From Prevotella sp. tc2-28 (GTDB lineage Bacteria; Bacteroidota; Bacteroidia; Bacteroidales; Bacteroidaceae), in contig NZ_FNRE01000007.1 of assembly GCF_900107705.1 (NCBI RefSeq), positions 1 to 64,000 of the forward strand: a stretch of 64,000 nt of DNA, given 5' to 3'. Numbering within the stretch: position 1 is the first letter of the stretch; every line of letters starts with the position of its first letter. Below the pieces are notes generated by a model. The model saw nothing but the letters and a program-made list of their open reading frames with translations, searched no databases and was not told the origin of the DNA. A program made the position numbers and the translations under genes. Shown here piece after piece: positions 17,812-27,390 of the stretch.

Positions 17812-18971
17812 TTTACTCGTTTTGTTAAGAATACAGCATGAGCGGGAATATCACCCGTGCGTACTTTATAATCGAAAGAACCATCTGCCTTGAAGTGCAG
17901 CAGTTCGCCACTAGACACAAAGTTCTTTGCATCCATCAAATAAAAATCCCGACGGGTTGGATGTACGATGATGCCATAAGGCTGGCGTATCTTTGCCAGT
18001 TCTGCGGCATTTGACAGACTATTGCAGACCACTTGATGCGTACGAACGTTAATAATGCCATTATACAAGTGAGTTTCCTTCGTTTCTTCACTCCATTGGC
18101 TTCCATAGAAGTACAGCGAGTCACCAACGATACATAGGTCACTGACTGGCACTTCGATGGTACCGATTTTCTGCATTTGTCCATCGGCATTTGGAAATAG
18201 CCAACTGATGGTTGAAGAGGAACCATAATAGTCGCCTCTCGAGGTCACCCACAACTGACCATATCTGTCTGCCCGACAGCGGTGCAGATTGACAGCGACG
18301 TCAATCTTTCGTTCTTCAGTAAAGGTATTCAAATTGATTACACTCACCGTGCGGTCATAGTCGGGAGCACGATAGCCTCCGCTATTGGCAACATACAGTT
18401 TATCATCGATAACAGCCATTTCCTCTGGTTGATAACCTACTGTAATCGTGGCGACTGTTTTCAACGTCAGCGTGTCTATTTTATAAACCTGACCCAATGG
18501 TGCATCTTGACTGACATTGACAGGTCCGACATATGACGTGACATAAGCATATCCCTTATGAAATGCCACATTTCGACAGTTTGGAACATCGACTTTACCT
18601 ATCTTCACGGCATCACTTGCCCTCAGCACTTCCACTTTGTTCGAACAGTTGACAACCAACCATAAGCGTGAGCCGTAAATCTGTGCATCGTTACCCACAT
18701 CGCCTAATTCCTTTACCTCGTTAGGATTGCGCTCGGCATAAATATTACGGAGATAATGAATGGTCCCATCCTGAGACGACAAATCCAGATAATCGAGAGT
18801 ACACTTGTTAGAGCCCATATTACCTTCGCAAAGGACATACATACCCAGCACTTCAGTTTGCTCGGTTTTGACGCCGGTGTCTTCGTCTTCCATATAGACG
18901 ACATAGTCGTCAGTCCGACAACTGACAAGACTGAACAGGGTCACTATATATATAATAATGTATTGCTTCAT
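17808..18971 (-). CDS. btuG: BtuG-like surface lipoprotein (beta-propeller, vitamin B12 capture)
   Basis: The 387-residue lipoprotein (FSLVSCRTDD, Cys about 18) has a YncE/DUF5074-like beta-propeller. Repeated blade segments include VLCEGNMGSNKCTLDYLDL, YAYVTSYVGPVNV, LYVANSGG, DRTVSVINLNT and YGQLWVTSRGDYYG. In Bacteroides, BtuG is a surface lipoprotein that binds cobalamin with very high affinity and forms a lid on BtuB. The direct 4-base overlap with the btuB gene here is the expected arrangement. Function is assigned by family and position; ligand residues were not checked. Confidence 0.87.
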   Translation of the reverse strand: MKQYIIIYIVTLFSLVSCRTDDYVVYMEDEDTGVKTEQTEVLGMYVLCEGNMGSNKCTLDYLDLSSQDGTIHYLRNIYAERNPNEVKELGDVGNDAQIYGSRLWLVVNCSNKVEVLRASDAVKIGKVDVPNCRNVAFHKGYAYVTSYVGPVNVSQDAPLGQVYKIDTLTLKTVATITVGYQPEEMAVIDDKLYVANSGGYRAPDYDRTVSVINLNTFTEERKIDVAVNLHRCRADRYGQLWVTSRGDYYGSSSTISWLFPNADGQMQKIGTIEVPVSDLCIVGDSLYFYGSQWSEETKETHLYNGIINVRTHQVVCNSLSNAAELAKIRQPYGIIVHPTRRDFYLMDAKNFVSSGELLHFKADGSFDYKVRTGDIPAHAVFLTKRVK

Positions 18972-20980
18972 ATTTTCACGTCCAGCGTTATGCCATAGTT
19001 GCGTTTGGGCATCGGGTAGTTTAATATCACATCATAATCCTGCGAGAACAGGTTGTTCACTTCCAACATTAGCCGCCATCGCGTTTTCATCATAGGCCAC
19101 TGATAGGCCAGCGACAAATCGCTAGTGTACCATGGCTGCATATAGTTGTATTTTATGTTCTCTTGCTGGTTGTATCGTTCACCAGCATAGATAAACGAGT
19201 AGTTCAGATCCCATCCGTAATACTGTATGTTAAGGATGGCTGAGCCCGAATGCCAGGGAATATAGGGAATCTGATGCTCGTAGTATGCATCTTGGGGATT
19301 AGTCACGTCACGCGCTTGCTGGTAAGTATATTGCAATCGGCCCGTCACCAAAAGCCCTCGAACAGGTACCAACGTCAGTTCTGTTTCGACATCAACGCCT
19401 TTGATGTGTACTTTGCCCAAATTCAGCATCGTCCAACGGAACTGCTGTCCCTTCGGGTATGCTACAATCTTATCGTGCACACTGTTGTAGTAAGCATCAG
19501 CCTGTATGTGGAAAAAGCGCACCAGTCCGCTATTCCACTCATGATCATAGCTCAGTCCCGCATTATATTGCAGGGTTGTTTCTGGCGTGAGCAACGCATT
19601 GCCCATATCAGTATAATAAAGATCGTTGAATGTCGGCATGCGGAAACTCTTCTTGGCATACAGCCGAAGAGAGAGTTCGCGTGAAGCAAAGGGATAGACG
19701 TTTAGGAAGAAAGCAGGCGTATATGCTACTTTCGAGGGTTGCGACAAACCACGCCGGATATGGTCTTTTACTGTTGTCATTAGTATCGAGCCTTGTGCTT
19801 TCAACCAATTCAGATTGACGGCTGTTGCTAGTGAGAGGTAATTACTGTATCTTTCCGGATAGACGAACTGGCGCATATCTGCATCCAATTTATTCCACCG
19901 GAAGTCGTAGCTCAGAGAGGCACTCCATTCGGGCAAAATCTGATAGACATTTGAAGTCGAGAAATAGAGTTCTTGCTGCTTGTAAGTATTGTCAACCATC
20001 AATAGGGTGGTATCTCGGTTCACATATCGCGTGTTATAATAAGCATATTTTGCCACTGCTTGCGTGGTGAATCGCTCTCCAAAGCTCTTTTGGAAACGTC
20101 CCTGCAAGAATGTGTTATGATCCCACTGGCGCTCTCCTCTTCGCCAGACATTGTTTACAATAGCTCCTGGGATGCCGCGTTCCGAATGATAAGTATATAC
20201 CTTGAATTTCCAGAATCCTTCATCTACTATACCGTGCAAGTTACCTTCCGCCCTTACTGACCAGATATCGCCATTCTGTCGAATGGCTGTTGTGTCGTAA
20301 GCTACCGTCCCATCTTGTTTCTTTCTACGATAGCGGAACTTATACTTACCGCTGGAAGTCAATACTTCTGCCGACAATGACGACGAAACACGTCGACTTA
20401 ATCGCTGCTCCCACAAAGTCGAAAAGCGGAACAGGTCACTTGACCCATATTTAGCCTTCAGCTGGAGGTTATAATTCTTCCCCTCACGGAATCGGGGCGC
20501 ACGCGTCCGGATATACACCGAACCTGCATGACCGAAGTCGCTGGCAGGCTGAAGCAGTGCACTCTTTTGTCCATTGAATAGTGTAATTTCTTCGACATTG
20601 TCCAGCGAAAATTGTCCCAAATCTATCTGTCCGTTCTGTGCATTGCCTAGTTCTATTCCATCGTAACTGATGCCAAGGTGGTTGGTTCCCATCGAACGAA
20701 TATTCACCGTCTTGATACCACCGACACCACCATAGTCTTTCAACTGCAAACCAGAGAAGTAGCGCAAAGCATCTGCCACACTGTGTGACGACAGTTTCTC
20801 CAACTGCTCTCCCGTCAACGTCTGCGAAGGAATTACCTCTTTATGGTTATAGCGAGCAGTAACAACGACCTCATTCACATGCTGAATGCTGTCAAATCGG
20901 CTACGTTGTGGCTGTTGTGCCCATAAGCCAGAGACCGTCAAAAACATGACAACAACTATCGTAACTGCTCTATTCTTCAT
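18968..20980 (-). CDS. btuB: TonB-dependent cobalamin receptor BtuB
   Basis: This 670-residue outer-membrane receptor begins with signal peptide MKNRAVTIVVVMFLTVSG and a plug domain (NEVVVTARYNHKEV, about residue 40; ALRYFSGLQLKDYGG; VNIRSMGTNHLGISYDG). A 22-stranded barrel follows, closing with a terminal aromatic region. A TonB-box-like stretch precedes the plug. The start at 20980 was chosen because the 22 residues upstream would be translated from leader RNA and lack signal-peptide character. It is the first gene after a cobalamin riboswitch and couples to btuG. Together these make B12 the likely substrate. Confidence 0.92.
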   Translation of the reverse strand: MKNRAVTIVVVMFLTVSGLWAQQPQRSRFDSIQHVNEVVVTARYNHKEVIPSQTLTGEQLEKLSSHSVADALRYFSGLQLKDYGGVGGIKTVNIRSMGTNHLGISYDGIELGNAQNGQIDLGQFSLDNVEEITLFNGQKSALLQPASDFGHAGSVYIRTRAPRFREGKNYNLQLKAKYGSSDLFRFSTLWEQRLSRRVSSSLSAEVLTSSGKYKFRYRRKKQDGTVAYDTTAIRQNGDIWSVRAEGNLHGIVDEGFWKFKVYTYHSERGIPGAIVNNVWRRGERQWDHNTFLQGRFQKSFGERFTTQAVAKYAYYNTRYVNRDTTLLMVDNTYKQQELYFSTSNVYQILPEWSASLSYDFRWNKLDADMRQFVYPERYSNYLSLATAVNLNWLKAQGSILMTTVKDHIRRGLSQPSKVAYTPAFFLNVYPFASRELSLRLYAKKSFRMPTFNDLYYTDMGNALLTPETTLQYNAGLSYDHEWNSGLVRFFHIQADAYYNSVHDKIVAYPKGQQFRWTMLNLGKVHIKGVDVETELTLVPVRGLLVTGRLQYTYQQARDVTNPQDAYYEHQIPYIPWHSGSAILNIQYYGWDLNYSFIYAGERYNQQENIKYNYMQPWYTSDLSLAYQWPMMKTRWRLMLEVNNLFSQDYDVILNYPMPKRNYGITLDVKI

Positions 20981-21085
20981 TTCTAAAAAAATTGGGAGAC
21001 ATACTGTCTCACGACATAAGTCTCCCGGACTTATATAATAATACACGTATTCGCGCCTTGCTGCCTAACCCCAGAAGCAGGAAAA

Positions 21086-21237
21086 GCGCATTGATGCAAG
21101 AGGAGGTCTTCTGACTTACAACCCGGTCCACAAGCGTCTTCCCAATAATATCAGTGACATCATGCTTATGCCGTCAATGGCTGCTCACAGCTGCGGGACA
21201 GTTGGGGAATCTCACCCCATTCCCTTACCTAATGCGC
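21086..21237 (-). promoter_or_regulatory. cobalamin (AdoCbl-class) riboswitch
   Basis: On the minus strand the region shows the conserved cobalamin-aptamer landmarks. These are a GGGAAT...GGTGAGATTCCCC element, ACTGTCCCGCAGCTGTGA, and the B12-box-like AAGTCAGAAGACCTCC. A closing stem pairs GCGCATT (21237-21231) with AATGCGC (21092-21086). It sits between promoter and btuB start, so B12 binding should shut off the whole uptake operon. Confidence 0.93.
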
Positions 21238-21240
21238 TTG

Positions 21241-21272
21241 CAAAGTTAGTACAAATAAAGAAAAAAACCAAA
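21241..21272 (-). promoter_or_regulatory. promoter of the btuB operon
   Basis: TTTG (21272-21269), a 20-base spacer and TAACTTTG (21248-21241) on the minus strand lie directly ahead of the riboswitch. The -33 element lies within the stem of the upstream wecB terminator. Confidence 0.75.
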
Positions 21273-21293
21273 AGAAAAAGGATTTTCTTTTGG
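21261..21293 (-). terminator. rho-independent terminator of wecB
   Basis: A perfect 11-bp stem pairs CCAAAAGAAAA (21293-21283) with TTTTCTTTTGG (21278-21268) around a 4-base loop. Seven T follow on the minus strand. It lies 9 bases after the wecB stop codon. Confidence 0.85.
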
Positions 21294-21302
21294 TTTTCCC
21301 TG

Positions 21303-22352
21303 TTATTCCGTTAATATCTTGACTATGCGTTCTGCAGTACGACCGTCCCATCGGTCAGGAAGTGATGATTTCTTCCACCGCCCTTCCAACAGTTCGGTCA
21401 GTCTCTGGCGCAGTTTATCTGCATCCTCACCTACCAACTCATTGGAGCCCTGTTTTACCGTCTCTATATGTTCGGTATAACTATTGAGCGTGATACATGG
21501 AACATTGTTGAATGTAGCTTCCTCTGCAACATTTCCGGAGTCCGTAATGATACCTTGCGCATGACTGGTCAGCCAGCCGAACTGCAAATACGACAAGGGG
21601 GAAACGACCTGGAATCCCCCGTGGCGTACAACCAATTCACGCGCACGTCCGCGCAATGGAGCGACAACAGGAGTCTCGCCTGCCGCTTCGACGATGGCAT
21701 CCAACATCTTGTTCAGATTCACCTCATTATCAAGCAATGCCTTACGATTCAAGGTAAATACGAGATAGCGGTCGGTCTTCACACATTCTGGCCGCCTCCA
21801 GCGATCGTGGTTTGCTCGCAACGAGTCAATCAAGATATTACCGACCATGTATATCTTATGCATCTCAGCACCTTCACGGGTCGCCACACTGCTGGAATTA
21901 ATGCCTGCAGTAAAAAGCAGGTCGCTCAATCCGTCAATAACCAAGCGGTTGATCTCCTTGGGCATCTTGATATCAAACGATCGGGTTCCAGCCACAAGAT
22001 GTCCTAGTCGCAAGCCTCTTTTCTTCGCGACAATAGCTGCCGCCATTGTTGATGCCAAATCGTCAACGACGATAACTGTATCACATTCGTGCTCTTCCAG
22101 ATAGCGTTCAAACTCACTCATCACCCTACCCGTCAACTCGTTCAAATTATCGCAGTCGACACCCAGAAAGACGTCAGGAAGAGGCATTTGCAAGTCGTCA
22201 AACAACGATGTTTCTAATGAAGGGTCATCTGCACATCCTGCATAGACCAGTTGATAATTACACCCTTCAGTCTGTTTGATGGCTCGGATAAGTGGTGCAA
22301 CCTTTACAAAATTCGGTCGAGCACCGGTAAAAATACAAATCGTATGTTTCAT
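21303..22352 (-). CDS. wecB: non-hydrolysing UDP-GlcNAc 2-epimerase
   Basis: This enzyme interconverts UDP-GlcNAc and UDP-ManNAc, feeding surface polysaccharide synthesis. The 349-residue protein has the GT-B fold opening FTGARPNFVKVAPLIRA. It continues with VVDDLASTMAAAIVAKKRGLRLGHLVAGTRSFD, HKIYMVGNILIDSLR and the C-terminal nucleotide-binding region GIITDSGNVAEEATFNNVPCIT. Typical WecB has GHVEAGLR at the place where GHLVAGTR is found here, so the family is clear but the subfamily is divergent. It overlaps the upstream beta-helix lipoprotein gene by 4 bases. No other capsule genes are adjacent. Confidence 0.86.
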   Translation of the reverse strand: MKHTICIFTGARPNFVKVAPLIRAIKQTEGCNYQLVYAGCADDPSLETSLFDDLQMPLPDVFLGVDCDNLNELTGRVMSEFERYLEEHECDTVIVVDDLASTMAAAIVAKKRGLRLGHLVAGTRSFDIKMPKEINRLVIDGLSDLLFTAGINSSSVATREGAEMHKIYMVGNILIDSLRANHDRWRRPECVKTDRYLVFTLNRKALLDNEVNLNKMLDAIVEAAGETPVVAPLRGRARELVVRHGGFQVVSPLSYLQFGWLTSHAQGIITDSGNVAEEATFNNVPCITLNSYTEHIETVKQGSNELVGEDADKLRQRLTELLEGRWKKSSLPDRWDGRTAERIVKILTE

Positions 22353-23680
22353 TGCTTTGTTTCTTCTGTTGTCATAGATACAAACATCCGTCCTATCCTG
22401 GGCTCGTAAGCTGGCGACTCCGGAATGATGCTGAAATCATAGATATATTTTTTGTCGTCAAACACCAAAAAATGTTGTTTGCCTTGTACCTCATCATTCG
22501 GGGTTTCCCAGATGATGTTTTCAAAAGCTTCCTCGTCTTTAACTTCTTTGGTACGGATGAGACAATTGCTGAAATGATAGTCTATCGTTTCCCCGTCGCG
22601 CTGGAAACCCTCAAAAACATCTTCTTCATATCCTGTAATGAGCGTATTACTACAGGTAAGCAGTAAAGGATTGGAATCGGAAGAGAAAAAGAGCGCCTTA
22701 CCACTCAATGCGAAGGGATAGAATTGTGCCAGCGTACAATGGTTGACAACGGCATCACATCCCAGCAAAGCCAGACAGTGGGCTTCTGAATTTGACAATT
22801 GACAGTAGTCTAATGCCACCTGAGAGTTGCGAGCCCATAGTCCATAACCTCTATTGTTATGTATTACACAATTCTCAAAAACTACCTGTGTGCTGTCTGC
22901 CGTTATTCCATCCCACGCATTCCGTACTTCCGTATCAGTCATCCAGCAGCCTTCCGCTCCCTTGGCAATCTCAATGCCTGGCCACTGACCACTCACTCGG
23001 TCGTAAGGCAAATAGTCGAACATATGGTCCAACCGGTCACCACGCAGTATACAGTCTTCTACAATCAAACGACCTTCTACCTTCAATTGAGCATTGTTAT
23101 GAAAGAATAGTGACGTATTACGCAATGTCAGCGTAGCTTCCGGAGCGACCGTAATACCATCACCATAGACCACCAAAGGCTTCTCAGAAACAATAGTCAT
23201 ATCTTCGTCAATCACCAAATCGGTCACCTTCTCAGCATCCCAGCTAAAGGTGCGCAGATTTACCTTCTGCACTACTCCACTCTCTAAGGTGAATAGCAGG
23301 TTGTCCTCAACTAACTGCGGAACAACGGTTTTCGTTTCGTAGGCTGTTATCTCGACAAAAACACGCAGGCTGTCGTCCTTACGCACTTCTAAGTCTTGAG
23401 CCACTGGGTTTAGGAATGTTCCGTCCACATTGACACGAAATCCCGTCTGGTTACCCTTTTCAAGTCTTACCTGACTGATACGCAGACCGTCGGAGGCATG
23501 ATTATGTACCCAAAAAGTGTAGGTGACAGAAGGAACCTCCGAAAATAACGTATCCAGCCTTACTGTGTCTTGAGAAAAGCTTAGGCGTTGACTGCGGTCT
23601 GTGGTAAAGGAATCATTGTCCGAACAGGCAGTCAATAGCATCGTCACTATTGTGACAATAAAGAAAAGTCGTTTCATCAT
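22349..23680 (-). CDS. right-handed parallel beta-helix lipoprotein
   Basis: The protein has about 443 residues, a lipoprotein signal (MLLTACSDND) and a repetitive body suggesting a parallel beta-helix. Repeated coils include LTLRNTSLFFHNNAQLKVEGRLIVEDCILRG, GCWMTDTEVRNAWDGITAD, VVFENCVIHNNRGYGLW, ALDYCQLSNSEAHCLALLGCDAVVNHCTLAQFY. Such folds occur in polysaccharide lyases and surface adhesins. No lyase active site was recognised, so it may be structural or binding. The first in-frame pair of Met codons next to the signal peptide was chosen (23680). Translational coupling to wecB suggests a joint role in surface glycan biology. Confidence 0.75.
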   Translation of the reverse strand: MMKRLFFIVTIVTMLLTACSDNDSFTTDRSQRLSFSQDTVRLDTLFSEVPSVTYTFWVHNHASDGLRISQVRLEKGNQTGFRVNVDGTFLNPVAQDLEVRKDDSLRVFVEITAYETKTVVPQLVEDNLLFTLESGVVQKVNLRTFSWDAEKVTDLVIDEDMTIVSEKPLVVYGDGITVAPEATLTLRNTSLFFHNNAQLKVEGRLIVEDCILRGDRLDHMFDYLPYDRVSGQWPGIEIAKGAEGCWMTDTEVRNAWDGITADSTQVVFENCVIHNNRGYGLWARNSQVALDYCQLSNSEAHCLALLGCDAVVNHCTLAQFYPFALSGKALFFSSDSNPLLLTCSNTLITGYEEDVFEGFQRDGETIDYHFSNCLIRTKEVKDEEAFENIIWETPNDEVQGKQHFLVFDDKKYIYDFSIIPESPAYEPRIGRMFVSMTTEETKQ

Positions 23681-23720
23681 ATTACAGATAAAACGACTTT
23701 CCATACGTTTTATTGTGGTT

Positions 23721-24278
23721 TTACTTGCCAAAATATCTCTTCAGCAAACCAGCAAAGCCTGCACCGTGACGAGCCTCGTCCTTAGCCATCTCGTGAACAG
23801 TATCATGGATAGCATCAAAACCGGCAGCCTTGGCATTCTTAGCGATACGGAACTTATCCTCACAAGCACCTGCTTCGGCAGCTGCGCGTTTCTCCAAGTT
23901 GGTCTTCGTATCCCATACGCACTCACCCAGCAACTCAGCAAACTTAGATGCGTGTTCTGCCTCCTCGAAAGCATAGCGCTTGAAAGCCTCTGCAATCTCA
24001 GGATAACCCTCACGATCTGCCTGACGAGACATTGCAAGATACATACCGACTTCGCCGCACTCACCATTGAAGTGGTTGCGCAGGTCCTGAATCATCTCCT
24101 CGCTGACACCCTCGGGCTTTCCGTCACCAATTTTGTGAACAGTAGCATACGTCATATCTGCATCATCCTTCAACTCTGAGAACTTAGAGGCAGGAGCCTT
24201 ACAAATTGGGCACTTCTCTGGTGCAGCATCGCCTTCATAGATATATCCACAAACAGCGCAAATAAACTTTTTCTTCAT
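23721..24278 (-). CDS. reverse-type rubrerythrin (N-terminal rubredoxin)
   Basis: Rubrerythrins are non-heme diiron peroxidases that detoxify H2O2 in anaerobes. The 185-residue protein has a rubredoxin domain at the N terminus with Cys7, Cys10, Cys23 and Cys26 (ICAVCGY and KCPICKAP). A four-helix diiron domain follows with Glu-x-x-His motifs [22 protein letters not shown] and [10 protein letters not shown]. The rubredoxin-first order is the reverse of the classical enzyme. It is flanked by unrelated genes and seems to be a single-gene unit expressed under oxidative stress, as expected for an anaerobe. Confidence 0.93.
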   Translation of the reverse strand: MKKKFICAVCGYIYEGDAAPEKCPICKAPASKFSELKDDADMTYATVHKIGDGKPEGVSEEMIQDLRNHFNGECGEVGMYLAMSRQADREGYPEIAEAFKRYAFEEAEHASKFAELLGECVWDTKTNLEKRAAAEAGACEDKFRIAKNAKAAGFDAIHDTVHEMAKDEARHGAGFAGLLKRYFGK

Positions 24279-24316
24279 AACTTTAAAGATTTTGTTTAGT
24301 TAGTAAATAATGATTA

Positions 24317-25816
24317 TTACGAATGTAGTTCTAATACAAAACGTACACCCTTTGTAAATTCCGGATCGAGATTCAGATCACCCTTCATCTTTAGGGCCAT
24401 CTGCTTACAGATAGGCAGTCCAAGACCGTCACCCTTAGTGAGGTCTTTGATTTCAAGGAACGGTTTGAACAGATTCTCACGTTCCTCTTCAGGGATGACG
24501 ATACCTGTATCTGAAACCAAGAACTGATGAGTATGCGCTCCACGTTTCTTGTAGTCAAGTACGATAGTACCGTCTGCCGGAGTATACTCTGCAGCATTGC
24601 GTAACAGATGAAGCAGAATATGAGTAACATACTCCTGGTTTATAGCCGCAGCCATCTTGGGAGCATTGTTCTTCAAGATAACGCCAGATTTCACCTCACC
24701 ACGAATCTGCTCCAGCAGTCCTTCGCAGTATTGCTGCACCTGAATCTCCTCAACTTCTACTTCTTCATCCATTGAATTCTCAATAGCCGACAACGTCTGG
24801 ATATGCTTCGAGAAGTCAAGCAAAGCCTGTACCTCTGGGACTTTCTTGTCCAGTTTCTGAAGCGATGGTTCCAATTGTGCAGAGATATTACCAATAAACT
24901 TTGCCTTCAGCGCATTATTGTCATTGGCCAGTTTTATGGTCTTCTTCTGCTTACGTGTCAACATGATGAAACGCATCAGCACGACGCCGCCCACAATCAA
25001 GGCTGCTGCCAACACGCCAACCAGGACAAATAGTCCGATAATAATACCCCAACGAGTGGTCAACGAACTGTCTTGGTCACTAATAACGGCTTCGTTGTCG
25101 GCAATCTGTTTCTTCAGTGCTGCAATTTCATCACGGTGTCTGATTACGGTAGTTGAATCCTTCCAAGCCATATAGTTGCTATACGACTCTGCCACCATAC
25201 TGGCACTATTGCTACGACGACCATTGGCAATGAGTTGCTTATAGACTGCATCAACCTTGTCGTACTCTTTCGAAGCAGTCAGCTTTGTTGCCATTTCCTT
25301 GAAAACAGCATTACCTTGTGCTACTTGTCCGAAAGTATAGTGATAGATGGCTTTGTTGTACAACAGGTCATTTTTCACAGCCTCGTCATTGCAAGCATTG
25401 GCATGATTGGTCATTGCCCTCAGATGATCAGCAGCACTTTCCGCACGATGCATCTTCATATACATCTGCATACGTTCTTTCGACGTGTAGTAGTGCTGGG
25501 CTTCTTTGTCGGCACCAGTCTGCTTGGCAGCCAAGATAGCTTGGTCTATTCGACGCAGCAAGTCGAAAGCCTCCTGATAAAGGTTCTCCTTATAATATAA
25601 CGCCGTAGCCTTAACACCGCAAGCGACGCTCTGTTTCATCTGTCCTTGTCTAGCATAGTCTTCAAACGCACGGATGTATGAGCTACGGGCACCTGGCACA
25701 TTGCCTTTCTCGGCTTCGGCTTCTGCCCGTTTTTCAAGATCACTCTTCTGCTGTGCACTGATAGTGACACAACAGAAGAAAAGACCGAGGATTAAAAATG
25801 ATAATATTCTCTTCAT
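24317..25816 (-). CDS. membrane sensor with HATPase domain and a degenerate histidine box
   Basis: This 499-residue protein has a signal peptide (LGLFFCCVTISAQ) and a periplasmic TPR-like helical region (about 20-230; repeats around EKGNVPGARSSYIRAFEDYARQG). A membrane helix follows at about 255-283, then a cytoplasmic kinase-like region. The HATPase_c part looks functional: LLHLLRNAAEYTP (N box), VSDTGIVIPEE (G1) and GDGLGLPICK (G2). The dimerisation box reads NISAQLEPSLQ where histidine kinases have N-S-H-E-x-R-T-P, so the phospho-acceptor His is replaced by Ala (about residue 313). It may be a pseudokinase or phosphatase-type sensor, or may signal through a partner. No receiver gene is adjacent. 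Confidence 0.82.
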   Translation of the reverse strand: MKRILSFLILGLFFCCVTISAQQKSDLEKRAEAEAEKGNVPGARSSYIRAFEDYARQGQMKQSVACGVKATALYYKENLYQEAFDLLRRIDQAILAAKQTGADKEAQHYYTSKERMQMYMKMHRAESAADHLRAMTNHANACNDEAVKNDLLYNKAIYHYTFGQVAQGNAVFKEMATKLTASKEYDKVDAVYKQLIANGRRSNSASMVAESYSNYMAWKDSTTVIRHRDEIAALKKQIADNEAVISDQDSSLTTRWGIIIGLFVLVGVLAAALIVGGVVLMRFIMLTRKQKKTIKLANDNNALKAKFIGNISAQLEPSLQKLDKKVPEVQALLDFSKHIQTLSAIENSMDEEVEVEEIQVQQYCEGLLEQIRGEVKSGVILKNNAPKMAAAINQEYVTHILLHLLRNAAEYTPADGTIVLDYKKRGAHTHQFLVSDTGIVIPEEERENLFKPFLEIKDLTKGDGLGLPICKQMALKMKGDLNLDPEFTKGVRFVLELHS

Positions 25817-25825
25817 AATGAATGA

Positions 25826-27343
25826 TTACTGATGTTGTTCACGCAGCAAGTCGTTGACAGTCTTAACTGGGTTGAACGTTGAAAGGGGTACTTCCACGAA
25901 GACCGTATTCCAGTTGCTCATCGCACCGTTCCACAGTCCGGGAAGTTCCAAAGCCTGCAACTCCTTGCCGTTCTTTGATTTCTGCGAAATAAAGCCCGTC
26001 GAGGGATCTACATACTTTGGCAAATCAAAGGCGTTGCCTTTGTAGTCCTTCACAGCGCAGACAAGATCTACAGGGTTGAAGTGAGTACCCTTTGTAAACA
26101 TTTCCATATAAGCCGTATTCGACTTGTCTATCTGCGAACTTTCCAAGATCTGAAGTGATACGGTACCATCCTGATTATAGGTCAAGAACGGTCCTCCGCC
26201 TGGCTCACCCACATTTTTCACAACACCACAAACACGCATCGGACGGTTCAACTTGTTGCGCAAATAAATAACTAGCTCAGCATCTTCCAGCTCCTTGATG
26301 TCTGCCTTTCTACAGCACAGGTCCTGCTGAACGAAACGAATCATCTCCTCAATCTGTTCGTGAGTGTACTTGCCCGAGTCAAGCAGGTTCAGATAGTCGA
26401 AAGCTTTTTTCTGCAGGGTGACAAGAACACCGGCAATAATCTGCTTCCACAGCACAGTGTCACCTTTCAGACGGTCAGGCACGACATTATCGATGTTCTT
26501 GACAAAGATGACGTCAGCCTCAATCTCATTCAGATTCTCAATCAACGCACCGTGACCACCGGGACGGAACAACAGCGAACCGTCGCTGTTTCGGAACGGC
26601 GTGCCGTCAGGATTAGCTGCTACGGTATCCGTAGATGGTTTCTGTTCTGAGAAAGTGATATCATAGTGAATACCATATTTCTGGGCATAGTAGTCAGCTT
26701 TCTGGGCTACTTTCTGCTTGAACAACTCCATATGCTCATGGCTGACGGTGAAGTGTACATGAGCCTCACCATTAGAAGCGGCATACAGCGCACCTTCCAC
26801 TAAATGTTCTTCCATCGGAGTGCGCGGCCCCTCTGGATAGTTGTGGAACAGCAGCAAGCCTTTTGGCAGCTGACCGTAGTTCAAGCCCTCAACTTTCAGC
26901 ATGTTAGCAGCAACAGCCTTGTAGTTGCCTTCTGCCATCAAGGCTTTGATGCCCTTACCATTGTTTTTCTGGCAAACAGCATCTAACTCACCATAGAAAG
27001 CAAACTTCTCGATATTGTCGAAATATTTCTTCTCAAAGTCGGTTGTAGGCTTGTCATAGTCTGCGTCCACGAAGGCAAACATATCCTTGAACATACGACT
27101 AGCCGCACCTGATGCCGGCACGAATTTCACCACGCGCTTACCGGCAGCCTTGTATTGCTGCCAGGCTTCAACATATTGTTTCCCTTCCTTGTTGTCCGGA
27201 GCCACGATGCCATGTCCGATAGCTGCTGCAGCCTCTAGTTTCAAGAACGGGAATCCTGTCTTAAACTGTCCTAACTGGGTCTCAATCTGTTGCTCGGATA
27301 TTCCTTTTTGAGCAAGCTGTTTCAGGTCTTGTTGTGTTAGCAT
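25826..27343 (-). CDS. DUF4301 family protein
   Basis: The 505-residue cytoplasmic protein belongs to a Bacteroidota family with no characterised member known to me. Motifs seen are VVKFVPASGAASRMFKDM (about residues 72-89), PKGLLLFHNYPEGPRTPMEEHLVEGA, and HFTVSHEHMELFKQKV. Further on come LFRPGGHGALIENLNEIEADVIFVKNIDNVVPD and CGVVKNVGEPGGGPF. The pattern of PASGAASRM plus RPGGHGALIENLN is reminiscent of sugar-nucleotide or nucleotidyltransferase-type folds, but I do not assign activity. It lies between the sensor protein and DUF3127 genes on the same strand. Start ATG at 27343. Confidence 0.85.
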   Translation of the reverse strand: MLTQQDLKQLAQKGISEQQIETQLGQFKTGFPFLKLEAAAAIGHGIVAPDNKEGKQYVEAWQQYKAAGKRVVKFVPASGAASRMFKDMFAFVDADYDKPTTDFEKKYFDNIEKFAFYGELDAVCQKNNGKGIKALMAEGNYKAVAANMLKVEGLNYGQLPKGLLLFHNYPEGPRTPMEEHLVEGALYAASNGEAHVHFTVSHEHMELFKQKVAQKADYYAQKYGIHYDITFSEQKPSTDTVAANPDGTPFRNSDGSLLFRPGGHGALIENLNEIEADVIFVKNIDNVVPDRLKGDTVLWKQIIAGVLVTLQKKAFDYLNLLDSGKYTHEQIEEMIRFVQQDLCCRKADIKELEDAELVIYLRNKLNRPMRVCGVVKNVGEPGGGPFLTYNQDGTVSLQILESSQIDKSNTAYMEMFTKGTHFNPVDLVCAVKDYKGNAFDLPKYVDPSTGFISQKSKNGKELQALELPGLWNGAMSNWNTVFVEVPLSTFNPVKTVNDLLREQHQ

Positions 27344-27390
27344 ATTGGTCTTCTATTATAATTAATTAATGTACGCGCAAGTGCAATCAG

